Source: Abyssicoccus albus (GTDB lineage: Bacteria; Bacillota; Bacilli; Staphylococcales; Abyssicoccaceae). Taken from it: a DNA stretch of 64,000 nucleotides. The stretch is from the NCBI RefSeq assembly GCF_003815035.1, contig NZ_RKRK01000003.1, positions 245,273 through 309,272 of the forward strand. Reading direction: 5' to 3'. Below are positions 34,867-42,471 of this stretch, in pieces; within the stretch, counting starts at the first letter, position 1, and each line of letters begins with the position of its first letter. The notes beneath the pieces were generated by a model, which saw nothing but the letters and a program-made list of their open reading frames with translations, had not been told where the DNA came from and did not search any database. Made by a program: the position numbers and the translations under genes.

Positions 34867-35124
34867 TCACTCAAATTCCCGATTAGCTTGTTCAATCTCA
34901 GCAATCTCTTCAGGTGTTAGCACAACGTCATCTAACGAAAACTCGATGTATTCAACGGCATCTCGTTTAAATTGATCCACCTCTTCTTTAGAATGAAACA
35001 CCCGTGGATCATTAGGATTAATCAAGTATCCTTCATAACGCTCATACGCTTTTAAATAATCTTTTGTTTCTTGACTGATTAACACCCTTGAATACACCGC
35101 TTTTTTATTGTCTAATTTTTTCAT
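34867..35124 (-). CDS. Small acidic protein, paralogue of the adjacent gene (copy 1)
   Basis: The 85-residue protein is acidic, soluble and has no signal. It reads MKKLDNKKAVYSRVLISQET, then the core YEGYLINPNDPRVFHSKEEV, and ends in a Glu-rich helix (LTPEEIAEIEQANREFE). The neighbour at 35190-35444 has the same plan (YRGCLINENDDKVFSSKEEV, LTEEEIKEVEEANKGY), so the two arose by tandem duplication. Both have AAAGGGGTG ribosome sites at the same spacing, which fixes both starts. I know no function for this family. Confidence 0.75.
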   Translation of the reverse strand: MKKLDNKKAVYSRVLISQETKDYLKAYERYEGYLINPNDPRVFHSKEEVDQFKRDAVEYIEFSLDDVVLTPEEIAEIEQANREFE

Positions 35125-35189
35125 GAAAACCACCCCTTTGTTTTCTATACATTTTCTTATTGACACATGACCATCATAGACATCTACAG

Positions 35190-35444
35190 TTAATACCCTT
35201 TATTCGCCTCTTCAACTTCCTTAATTTCTTCCTCAGTTAATTCAACATCTAGTTTGCCAAATTTTGAGTTCGCAACAAGCTTCTCCATAAATTCATCCAC
35301 TTCTTCTTTTGAAGAGAATACTTTGTCATCATTTTCATTAATTAAGCAACCTCGATATTCGGTATATCCTTTACGATAATCCTCAGTTTCCTCATATAAT
35401 AAGATTTTTGATTGAATCATTTTTGATTTGTCTAACTTTTCCAT
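35190..35444 (-). CDS. Small acidic protein, paralogue of the adjacent gene (copy 2)
   Basis: The 84-residue product begins MEKLDKSKMIQSKILLYEET and matches copy 1 along its whole length, with about half of the positions identical by eye. The start at 35444 mirrors copy 1 relative to AAAGGGGTG. In-frame ATGs at 35450, 35468 and 35477 lie too close to or before the ribosome site. The 65-bp gap between the copies has no clear terminator, so they may be co-transcribed. Confidence 0.75.
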   Translation of the reverse strand: MEKLDKSKMIQSKILLYEETEDYRKGYTEYRGCLINENDDKVFSSKEEVDEFMEKLVANSKFGKLDVELTEEEIKEVEEANKGY

Positions 35445-35573
35445 GACCATTTCACCCCTTTCATTCATACTGATCATTCGCTACTATTTCATAGACATAT
35501 TGATTAGCCTATATATTCATTGTATGTAATATCCATAATAAGTAAACGGTTTGACCGTAATAATTATGTATTA

Positions 35574-35610
35574 CAAACCCCAAGTAGATAGAACGTCTAC
35601 TTGGGGTTTG
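35574..35610. terminator. Hairpin downstream of the 62-residue membrane protein gene
   Basis: A perfect 15-bp stem (35574-35588 and 35596-35610) with a 7-base loop lies 12 bp past the stop codon. It lacks a strong T run. Confidence 0.65.
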
Positions 35611-35622
35611 GATTCATATTCA

Positions 35623-35811
35623 TTATTCTTCTTTACTTCCTCTTGCACTGGCATACCCACCATATGCGATGAGTGCAAAGCCTAAGTCCATCATGATGCG
35701 TAGTATTGGATGAACGTTATCTTCGAAAACGAATGGGATGATTAGGAATTCAGAGATACATACAGATATAATGACGAATATTATGAGTTTTATTGTGATT
35801 TTGGTTTTCAT
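35623..35811 (-). CDS. Small two-helix membrane protein, 62 residues
   Basis: The protein begins MKTKITIKLIIFVIISVCIS and has two hydrophobic segments (about 8-27 and 40-55) joined by an acidic loop, ending ASARGSKEE. The start at 35811 follows GGTGGAG. An ATG 72 bases further up has no ribosome site and would overlap the sigma-B region of the next gene less plausibly. The function is unknown. Confidence 0.65.
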   Translation of the reverse strand: MKTKITIKLIIFVIISVCISEFLIIPFVFEDNVHPILRIMMDLGFALIAYGGYASARGSKEE

Positions 35812-35901
35812 ACTGATTGCTCCACCCTTTATTTTAATTGTAAACAAAATGTGTTCATTTTCAAATTGTGGACAAAATACCAAATATTCTATTCTAATAA
35901 G

Positions 35902-35927
35902 GTTTAACTAACTATCCACTTGGGTAT
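35902..35927 (+). promoter_or_regulatory. Sigma-B-type promoter
   Basis: GTTTAA (35902-35907) and GGGTAT (35922-35927), 14 bp apart, match the sigma-B consensus of staphylococci and bacilli exactly. The start codon of the channel-like gene is 36 bp downstream with AAGGAGG between. Confidence 0.85.
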
Positions 35928-35963
35928 ATATTAACGTAAAACAATTTTAAGGAGGTACATATT

Positions 35964-36887
35964 ATGTATGAATTTAAAGCTGCTTTTATGGATGTTTTTA
36001 ACAATATCATAAGCTTTATTCCGAATTTAATCGGTGCATTACTATTTTTATTATTAGCATGGATCTTAGCTACAATCGTTAAGAATGTGATTGTGAAAGG
36101 CTTAAATGCTTTAGGCTTAGACAACTGGTTGGTGAAGAAGGGGCTTGTTGATGGTGAGTCGAATGAATCACAAGGGTTGATTAAGACGTTAGGTAAATTA
36201 GCATACTTCTTAATCTTCTTATTATTCTTACCAAGTGTGTTTGATGCATTGAAGATGGAGAGTGTATCTGCTCCAATTAAGAGCATGATGGACAACATCT
36301 TAAACTTTGCTCCTCGTGTAATTGTTGCTGCGATTATTTTATTTATTGGTTTATTCATTGCAAAGATGTTAGGAACTTTGGTGAAAAATTTACTTCAAGG
36401 ATTTAATGTTGGTCGTTTCAATCATTATGTAAACTTTGGAGATAAGAAAGATAGTATTGATATTCCACAAGCTATTGGTTGGACGGTTACGACAATTATT
36501 GGTTTATTTTTTGCTGTACAAGCGTTAAATACAATTAATTTAACAGTATTGAATGAAATTGGTGCTGCTATTATCGGTTATTTACCACTTGTTATTTCAT
36601 CAATTATTATTTTAGCACTAGGTATCATTGGTGGTAATATTTTATCAAATATTATCTTCAAATCATCAGGAAATAAATTATTTGCTGAAATTGTGAAGTA
36701 TTTATTAATAGTAATGTCAGTATTTATGGCATTGGATCAAATGAACTTCGCTCAAAGCATTGTCAATGTTGCATTCTTGCTTATCTTAGGTGCTGTTGCA
36801 GTGGCATTTGCTATTGCGTTCGGTATAGGTGGTAAGTCATTTGCTGAGAAGCAGTTGAATAAAATTTCTAATAAATTTGATAAGTAG
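35964..36887 (+). CDS. TM-helix-repeat (MscS-related) membrane protein
   Basis: The 307-residue membrane protein has repeats of the form FIPNLIGALLFLLLAWILA and FAPRVIVAAIILFIGLFIAK, plus a third near YLPLVISSIIILALGIIGGN. These are the TM-helix repeats found N-terminal to, or in place of, the MscS domain. Such proteins are annotated as mechanosensitive-channel relatives (CmpX-like). The pore and cytoplasmic beta domains of MscS are not evident, so gating by tension is uncertain. A consensus sigma-B promoter makes it part of the general stress response. It ends in a Lys-rich tail and is followed by a terminator. Confidence 0.82.
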   Translation: MYEFKAAFMDVFNNIISFIPNLIGALLFLLLAWILATIVKNVIVKGLNALGLDNWLVKKGLVDGESNESQGLIKTLGKLAYFLIFLLFLPSVFDALKMESVSAPIKSMMDNILNFAPRVIVAAIILFIGLFIAKMLGTLVKNLLQGFNVGRFNHYVNFGDKKDSIDIPQAIGWTVTTIIGLFFAVQALNTINLTVLNEIGAAIIGYLPLVISSIIILALGIIGGNILSNIIFKSSGNKLFAEIVKYLLIVMSVFMALDQMNFAQSIVNVAFLLILGAVAVAFAIAFGIGGKSFAEKQLNKISNKFDK

Positions 36888-36900
36888 TCTATATAAAACA

Positions 36901-36937
36901 AACCCATCTGGAACAATCTAACTGTTCTAGATGGGTT
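36901..36937 (+). terminator. Terminator of the TM-helix-repeat gene
   Basis: A 15-base stem with one imperfect pair (36901-36915 and 36923-36937) starts 13 bp past the stop and is followed by a T-rich run. Confidence 0.8.
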
Positions 36938-36976
36938 ATTTTATTTGTAATCTATTACATTATCAACAGGCATGTG

Positions 36977-37200
36977 CTAAGATGCATGCGCTTCTTGCAT
37001 TTTCTTACCTATCTCAATAATCATAACGGGCACATAACGATCAAGTGGATAACCGAATGCTTCATATCTTCTGGCATCATTTTATTTCGTACCACTTCAT
37101 TATAAATGCATTCACCATTTTCATAGCATTCTAAATTACCAAAGATTAGAATCATCGCACTTGATGTGTCGTTTGGGGACGTATTGAAACAAATGAGTGA
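36977..37200 (-). pseudogene. Nitroreductase remnant, internally deleted
   Basis: On the minus strand one frame reads FNTSPNDTSSAMILIFGNLE followed by a stretch ending NKMMPEDMK. Then, after a frame change, it reads EAFGYPLDRYVPVMIIEIGK and stops at 36977-36979. Both match the intact nitroreductase at 39935-40561 (NTPQNDTSSAMIVIFGDLQ, EALGYPLDRYVPVLIIAIGK). About 50 central residues and the N-terminal third are missing. The remnant abuts the DUF1722 gene. Confidence 0.85.
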
Positions 37201-37208
37201 TTAATCAC

Positions 37209-37580
37209 TTACTGATATCTTCTGAAAATACTCGACTGAATTAAATAGTTCACGTCATATTTTACACTGAATGAATACAACATCGCCAACATCTCATCCG
37301 CTTCGTCAATTGTTAATCGTGCCTTCAATGTTAAATATTTCGCTTTCTCTTCCTCTGTTGCGCACTTCTTAAAGTAACCCCATATATGATCCGCTGTATT
37401 CTTCAGAGACCCTTCAGTGGTTTCTATATCAAGCGCTTCATCAATCAATTTTCTGATATCCTGTTCAGTCGGATTCGACTTCATTGCTTGTCTAATTGCA
37501 TTATAATGACGTTGCGAGTGAAGCATCACTTCATACTTATGTATCGCCCATAGTTGTTCAATTGTCTTTCGATTGGACAT
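37209..37580 (-). CDS. DUF1722 (YbgA-like) protein
   Basis: The 123-residue protein carries the DUF1722 pattern: EQLWAIHKYEVMLHSQRHY near the start, NTADHIWGYFKK in the middle and a helical end. The domain is known from E. coli YbgA and, fused to DUF523, from 2-thiouracil-type desulfidases. The lone domain has no established activity. The start at 37580 (MSNRKTIEQL) follows GAGGTTA. It faces a nitroreductase remnant downstream and is divergent from the BCCT gene. Confidence 0.78.
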   Translation of the reverse strand: MSNRKTIEQLWAIHKYEVMLHSQRHYNAIRQAMKSNPTEQDIRKLIDEALDIETTEGSLKNTADHIWGYFKKCATEEEKAKYLTLKARLTIDEADEMLAMLYSFSVKYDVNYLIQSSIFRRYQ

Positions 37581-37640
37581 ATTAACCTCATTTCTTATAT
37601 AAATCAATATACTCTTTAAATTTAATATTTATACACTCTA

Positions 37641-37677
37641 TTGACAATGGTACCTCTTTTGTTATGTTAATAACATA
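37641..37677 (+). promoter_or_regulatory. Promoter with operator palindrome before the second BCCT gene
   Basis: TTGACA (37641-37646) and TATGTT (37663-37668) are 16 bp apart. The -10 is part of the 15-bp palindrome TATGTTAATAACATA (37663-37677), which would let a repressor block transcription of the osmolyte transporter. Confidence 0.65.
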
Positions 37678-37695
37678 CTATAAAGGAGGGGTTTC

Positions 37696-39312
37696 ATGAA
37701 AAAATATCAATTAATGGATTGGCCAACATTCATTCTTGCATTAATCGTTTTATTAGCAGTTGTATTGCCTTTAATCTTATTTCAAGAGGCAAGTAGTGAA
37801 ATTATTATGGATTTAAATGGCTTTGTGACGAATCAATTAGGTACGGCTTATCTCGCAATTGGTTTAGTCATCTTTATTTATTGCTTATATTTAGCGTTTG
37901 GGAAATATGGCGGTATTAAACTAGGGCATTCCGATGATAAACCTGAATTTAATACTTTAAGTTGGGCGGCCATGTTATTCTGTGCTGGTATAGGTTCAAG
38001 TATATTGTATTGGGGCATTATAGAATGGGCTTACTATTATGATAGTCCTCCTTTCCATATTAGTCCAAGAAGTGAAGAAGCTATAAATTATGCTGCTTCT
38101 TATGGTATCTTTCACTGGGGACCTTTAGCATGGTCGATTTATGTATTGCCTGCACTTCCGATTGCATACGCATTATTTATAAAAAACGAAAACATCATTA
38201 GAATATCACATGCGTGTAGACCACTATTAGGAAAATACACTGATTCATGGCTTGGTAAAATTATAGACGTACTATTTATTTTCGGCCTACTTGGTGGTGC
38301 TGGAACAACTTTAGGACTGGCGACACCGATGATTGCAGAAGGTGTCAGCGTTTTAACAGGCGTAAATAGTGAAGCTTTATGGTTACGAATATTAATTTTA
38401 TTATTATCTACAATTATCTTTGCATTTAGTTCATATACAGGAATTAAAAAAGGAATAAAGAAGTTAAGCGATATCAATATATGGTTAACATTCATATTAT
38501 TGGCCTTTGTTTTTATTGTTGGACCAACAGTGTTTATTATGGAAACAACTTTATCCAGCTTAGGGTTAATATTTAGAGACTTCTTTAGAATGGCGACATG
38601 GCTAGAGCCGTTCGGTGGTTATAATGACATTGAAGAAACTAATTTCCCACAAAGTTGGACTGTCTTCTATTGGGCATGGTGGTTAGTTTACTCACCGTTT
38701 GTTGGATTGTTTATTGCAAGAATTTCAAAAGGACGCACAATTAAAGAAGTAATACTTGGCACGATTATTTACGGAACTTTAGGTTGTACGCTATTTTTTG
38801 GGATATTAGGTAATTTCGGACTTTGGTTAGAATTATCTGGTACATTTTCAGTAACAGAAGTATTAAAAGAGCAATCAGGTCCTGCAGCGATTATGTCAAT
38901 TCTTAGCCAATTACCAATGTCTAATATTGCAATTATAATTTTTGTATTAACTGCAATCATTTATTTATCTACAACTTTTGATTCTGGTTCTTATATTCTA
39001 GCTGGAGCAACTCAAAAGAAAATTGACGGAGAACCTTATCGATTTAATCGTTTATTTTGGGCATTTGCCTTATCTTTTATCCCTTTAGCCTTATTAATTA
39101 TTAGTGGTAACGATTCTCTAACATTGCTACAAACAGCATCTATCGTTTCTGGAGCACCTTTAATTATCATTTTTATCATTCTAATGGTTTCATTTATGAA
39201 AACTTTAAGCTCAGATCGTATAAAGCTAGAAGAAAGGTCACGGCTATTTAAAGAAAAAGAAAGAAAAACACTTTCTATTAGATACGCTAAAGACGATCGA
39301 TGGTGGGAATAA
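37696..39312 (+). CDS. BCCT family betaine/carnitine/choline transporter
   Basis: The 538-residue carrier has twelve membrane helices. BCCT hallmarks are FCAGIGSSILYWGIIEWAYYY near residue 95, GLLGGAGTTLGLATPMIAEG near 200 and WTVFYWAWWLVYSPFVGLFIA near 320. The latter two include the Gly-rich substrate-coupling stretch and the aromatic cage. It imports a quaternary amine such as glycine betaine, choline or carnitine. Compared with the gene at 1-903 it has a short, basic C-terminal tail, so osmotic sensing may differ. GGAGGGG precedes the ATG and a palindrome in the promoter suggests repression when osmolytes are not needed. Confidence 0.94.
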   Translation: MKKYQLMDWPTFILALIVLLAVVLPLILFQEASSEIIMDLNGFVTNQLGTAYLAIGLVIFIYCLYLAFGKYGGIKLGHSDDKPEFNTLSWAAMLFCAGIGSSILYWGIIEWAYYYDSPPFHISPRSEEAINYAASYGIFHWGPLAWSIYVLPALPIAYALFIKNENIIRISHACRPLLGKYTDSWLGKIIDVLFIFGLLGGAGTTLGLATPMIAEGVSVLTGVNSEALWLRILILLLSTIIFAFSSYTGIKKGIKKLSDINIWLTFILLAFVFIVGPTVFIMETTLSSLGLIFRDFFRMATWLEPFGGYNDIEETNFPQSWTVFYWAWWLVYSPFVGLFIARISKGRTIKEVILGTIIYGTLGCTLFFGILGNFGLWLELSGTFSVTEVLKEQSGPAAIMSILSQLPMSNIAIIIFVLTAIIYLSTTFDSGSYILAGATQKKIDGEPYRFNRLFWAFALSFIPLALLIISGNDSLTLLQTASIVSGAPLIIIFIILMVSFMKTLSSDRIKLEERSRLFKEKERKTLSIRYAKDDRWWE

Positions 39313-39347
39313 AATAAAGCCGATAGTTCTACTATCGGCTTTATTTT
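39311..39347. terminator. Terminator of the second BCCT gene
   Basis: A perfect 17-bp stem (39311-39327 and 39331-39347) with a 3-base loop starts at the stop codon. It also lies past the stop of the convergent PNPOx-like gene. Confidence 0.9.
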
Positions 39348-39368
39348 AATTTTTTTAAATGTAGTAAG

Positions 39369-39773
39369 TTACACCGTCACAACCTCAGGTTGATCTAATG
39401 AAGGACTGTGTACAATCATTTGTTCTGGCTTGATATGGATTACTTGAAGTGTAGCTGAATCTTCAATACGTGTCTTCTGTTGAACGTCTTTAATCCATTC
39501 AATTGTCTTCTCATCGTCAACGATTTTCGCTGTTCCTCGTACTTCGATATATTCTTTCTTATTCGGTTCACTATAACCTAATAACACATGAACATTTGGA
39601 TTCTCTTCAATTTCATCCACTTTATTTGTTTCATCACTTGTCTTCGTATATAACTCTAATCCATCGTTATAAAATACCATATAACGTGCATTTGGTTTGT
39701 CGTCTTTTGACGTTGATAAGACGCCGATTCGATGTTCTTTGATGACGTTTTGTGCGATGTCTTTTGCATTCAT
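39369..39773 (-). CDS. PNPOx-like general stress protein (GSP26 type)
   Basis: The 134-residue protein is a small split-barrel of the pyridoxamine-phosphate-oxidase-like superfamily, closest to general stress protein 26. It begins HRIGVLSTSKDDKPNARYMVF and has the FMN-contact segment ELYTKTSDETNKVDEIEENP, then VHVLLGYSEPNKKEYIEVRG. Members bind FMN or FAD and protect against salt and oxidative stress. AAGGAGG precedes the ATG. The neighbours are the BCCT carrier and the nitroreductase, in line with a stress cluster. It is a different subfamily from the gene at 26612-27124. Confidence 0.85.
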   Translation of the reverse strand: MNAKDIAQNVIKEHRIGVLSTSKDDKPNARYMVFYNDGLELYTKTSDETNKVDEIEENPNVHVLLGYSEPNKKEYIEVRGTAKIVDDEKTIEWIKDVQQKTRIEDSATLQVIHIKPEQMIVHSPSLDQPEVVTV

Positions 39774-39934
39774 TTGTATGCCTCCTTAACGAATGTATTA
39801 AATCAAAGAATAAATTTCATTCTTATTGTTTGTATATCCACTATTTAAATTTTTAATCATTCGATGTTGAAGCTACAGTAAATAGCATCCTTATCAGTCG
39901 TCATTCGTTTGATGTTACACAGATTATCTTTTGA

Positions 39935-40561
39935 CTATAAATAATTTACTACACGTTCAACTGACATACGGTATGATGGACGGCCTTCTTTGACGGCTTT
40001 ACCGATGGCAATTATAAGTACAGGGACGTATCGATCTAATGGATAACCGAGCGCTTCACCAATTTTGTCATGTTCAAACCCACCGATTGGATTCGTGTCA
40101 TAACCATATGTCCTAGCGATAAGCATCAATTGCATCGCTGCGAGTGTGCTGTCAATTTTGACGATGTCACTCATCGCTTGTCGTGGTAATTGATTATACA
40201 TCCCTTGGATGATTGGTAAGTTCTTTTCTTTTACTTCTTTTGGCATCATACCGTGTTCAACGGCACTGCTGTATATATGTTCACTGTTCTCAAGGCATTG
40301 TAAATCACCGAAGATCACGATCATCGCACTCGATGTATCGTTTTGTGGTGTGTTAAATCGAATGAGAGGTCGTAATTTAGCTTTTGCTTCATCAGATTCT
40401 ACCACTGCAAATCGCCATGGCTGCATATTGACTGATGATGGTGCTTTCGTTGCGAGCTGAATCATTTCATCCATTTCTTCATGTGGAATTTTATAATTTG
40501 GGTCAAATTGCTTTACCGAATGACGGTCGTTAATAAGTTCTTCTATATTGTTATAGTTCAT
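39935..40561 (-). CDS. Nitroreductase family FMN-dependent oxidoreductase
   Basis: The 208-residue enzyme begins IEELINDRHSVKQFDPNYKI, where Arg and Ser contact FMN, and has TKAPSSVNMQPWRFAVVE and the central DTSSAMIVIFGDLQ. The C-terminal EALGYPLDRYVPVLIIAIGK ends the FMN site. These enzymes reduce nitro, quinone or flavin substrates with NAD(P)H. AAAGGAG precedes the ATG. A decayed paralogue lies at 36977-37200, so this region once held two copies. The physiological substrate is unknown. Confidence 0.92.
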   Translation of the reverse strand: MNYNNIEELINDRHSVKQFDPNYKIPHEEMDEMIQLATKAPSSVNMQPWRFAVVESDEAKAKLRPLIRFNTPQNDTSSAMIVIFGDLQCLENSEHIYSSAVEHGMMPKEVKEKNLPIIQGMYNQLPRQAMSDIVKIDSTLAAMQLMLIARTYGYDTNPIGGFEHDKIGEALGYPLDRYVPVLIIAIGKAVKEGRPSYRMSVERVVNYL

Positions 40562-40681
40562 ATGTTGATACTCCTTTAAATTATAATTATTTCATCCTTT
40601 AATATTATGAAGTATTTTAGTCATCACTTCACATATTATGCTTTGAACTGTGTTGAATAGATTAACCTTCATCCTTATGAT

Positions 40682-40957
40682 TATATAGAATTTGGAGATC
40701 ATCATTCGATTAAGACAGATATGGTCAATATGGCAATTGGTGTCTTACATGAAACGTCGCTTGCGGTCGATAGTGGTCTTACCGTTGGATCGCTTGGTGG
40801 TATTTCGGTAAATCCTTATTATCCAACGAATGATGAAAACATCTATGCCATTGAAGTGATGCTACAAAAAGTCATTGGTTCAAGCGTTGTAAAATTGTTC
40901 GATATACACGCTGCAGTCACTGGGTTGAATGAGAGAATGCTACGATTATATCTATGA
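40682..40957 (+). pseudogene. CoA-disulfide reductase / NADH oxidase remnant
   Basis: The frame reads IEFGDHHSIKTDMVNMAIGV, then SGLTVGSLGGISVNPYY followed by TNDENIYAIE. It then jumps to VIGSSVVKLFDIHAAVTGLNER. These are consecutive motifs of the pyridine nucleotide-disulfide oxidoreductases of the CoA-disulfide reductase group, but the GD of the FAD motif and the region after it are deleted. The FAD-binding N-terminus and redox Cys are absent. A frame change at about 40940 adds a few related codons. There is no ribosome site, so it is a relic. The flanks 40562-40681 and 40958-41066 hold nothing else I recognise. Confidence 0.8.
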
Positions 40958-41066
40958 TCGCGACCTGATTGTAACGGAGTATAACTTTAAGCAATATTTA
41001 GTGAACATGAAATCTTATTTTACTTATAATCAAAATTTATTAAATTGATTTTATTTAAAAAATAGT

Positions 41067-41095
41067 TTGACAAATACAACGGATGCATTTATATT
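41067..41095 (+). promoter_or_regulatory. Promoter of the S-box operon
   Basis: Consensus TTGACA (41067-41072) and TATATT (41090-41095) are separated by 17 bp, about 20 bp before the riboswitch. Confidence 0.8.
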
Positions 41096-41115
41096 AGTAA
41101 ATAATTAAATAAAAA

Positions 41116-41207
41116 ATTATCCAGAGCGGTGGAGGGACTGGCCCGATGAAACCCAGCAACCTATTCAATTAGGTGCTAAATCCTGCAGGTAAATCCTGAG
41201 AGATAAT
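41116..41207 (+). ncRNA. SAM-I (S-box) riboswitch
   Basis: The leader has the S-box core in order: ATTATC closing stem, CAGAGCGGTGGAGGGACTGG, CCCGATGAAACCCAGCAACC, a variable stem, AGGTGCTAAATCCTGCAG and GAGAGATAAT. S-adenosylmethionine should favour the terminator that follows at 41217-41250. Confidence 0.97.
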
Positions 41208-41216
41208 ACGACGTTT

Positions 41217-41250
41217 AAAGAGTCTATCTTCTTAGGTAGACTCTTTTTTT
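41217..41250 (+). terminator. Terminator of the S-box riboswitch
   Basis: Arms AAAGAGTCTA (41217-41226) and TAGACTCTTT (41237-41246) are followed by a T run, 31 bp before the amidohydrolase start. Confidence 0.92.
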
Positions 41251-41280
41251 ATTTAATTCATTACTTAAGGAGGATTTTTC

Positions 41281-42471
41281 ATGACACATACTACAGACTT
41301 TATAGAAACTCATCGCGATGAATTTATTCGATACAGCCATGATATTCACGCACACCCTGAAATTGGTAATGAGGAATATTATGCCTCTGATGTACTTACA
41401 ACCATTTTGAAATCACATGACTTTACAGTTGAGCGCAATATATCAGGTTATGAAACAGGGTTTATTGCGTCATATAAATCTGACAAAGATGGACCAACGA
41501 TTGGATATTTAGCTGAATACGATGCATTACCAGGCTTAGGTCATGCTTGTGGACATAATATTATTGGTGTGACGAGTGTACTGGCAGCGATTAACTTAAA
41601 GCAACATATTGATTCAATTGGTGGTTCAGTCATCGTTTACGGTACGCCTGCTGAAGAAGGAGGACCAAACGGCAGTGCCAAAGCAAAATATGCAGACGAT
41701 GGACTATTCAATCGAGCTGATGTCGCATTAATGGCTCATCCAGGTCACGAGCATTCACTGACTCAGCCGACACTCGCTGTCGATGTATTCGATGTGTTCT
41801 TCCATGGTAAATCACAGCACGCTGCAAATCCTTCTATCGATGGACAAAGTGCACTCGATGCAATGATCCAATTTTACAACGGCATATCATTACTTAGACA
41901 ACATACTGCACCAAACGACTTGATTCATGGGGTCATATTGAATGGTGGAGATGCAGCCAATATTATTCCAGAGAAAACACATGCTAGATTTTATACACGT
42001 TCTAGAAAGCGAACAACACTCAATGCATTGACCGATCGAGTGAAAGAAATTGCAAAAGGCGCAGCACTCGCTACGAATACATCAGTGAAATTCGAGTTTA
42101 TACAAAACGGTGTGAACGAGTTCATTAGAACACCACAACTTGATGCGCTTTATAAAGAAGCGGCGAATACTTTCGGAATTACAATAGATGACGTTGAAGA
42201 ACGTTACGGCTCAACAGATACAGGTAATGTTAGTCATATCATTCCGACGATTCACCCACATATCAAAATCGGCCCTTCTACGCTCGTAGGTCATACCGAT
42301 GAATTCAGAGAAGCCGCAATCAGTCAAGAGGGAGATCAAGGCCTAATCAATGGGGCTAAAATATTATCCAAAGTAGGATATCGACTCATTCAAGATGCTG
42401 ACCTACTAAACCGAATTAAATCAGAACACGAAGTTGCACTCAAAGGAGCCCACGATGAATCTAACGAATAA
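41281..42471 (+). CDS. M20 family metal-dependent amidohydrolase
   Basis: The 396-residue enzyme belongs to the M20D/amidohydrolase group that removes acyl or amino-acid groups from amide bonds. Metal ligands lie in DIHAHPEIGNEEY, GLGHACGHN, EEGGPNGSAK and MAHPGHEHS, and the dimerisation domain contains HGKSQHAANPSIDGQSALDA. Relatives deacylate N-acyl amino acids, split p-aminobenzoyl-glutamate, or process S-conjugates in Bacillus sulfur salvage. Its place as first gene behind an S-box, with methionine import genes downstream, makes an N-acyl-methionine, a Met-containing dipeptide or a related sulfur compound the likely substrate. AAGGAGG precedes the ATG. It overlaps the next gene by 17 bp. 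Confidence 0.9.
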   Translation: MTHTTDFIETHRDEFIRYSHDIHAHPEIGNEEYYASDVLTTILKSHDFTVERNISGYETGFIASYKSDKDGPTIGYLAEYDALPGLGHACGHNIIGVTSVLAAINLKQHIDSIGGSVIVYGTPAEEGGPNGSAKAKYADDGLFNRADVALMAHPGHEHSLTQPTLAVDVFDVFFHGKSQHAANPSIDGQSALDAMIQFYNGISLLRQHTAPNDLIHGVILNGGDAANIIPEKTHARFYTRSRKRTTLNALTDRVKEIAKGAALATNTSVKFEFIQNGVNEFIRTPQLDALYKEAANTFGITIDDVEERYGSTDTGNVSHIIPTIHPHIKIGPSTLVGHTDEFREAAISQEGDQGLINGAKILSKVGYRLIQDADLLNRIKSEHEVALKGAHDESNE

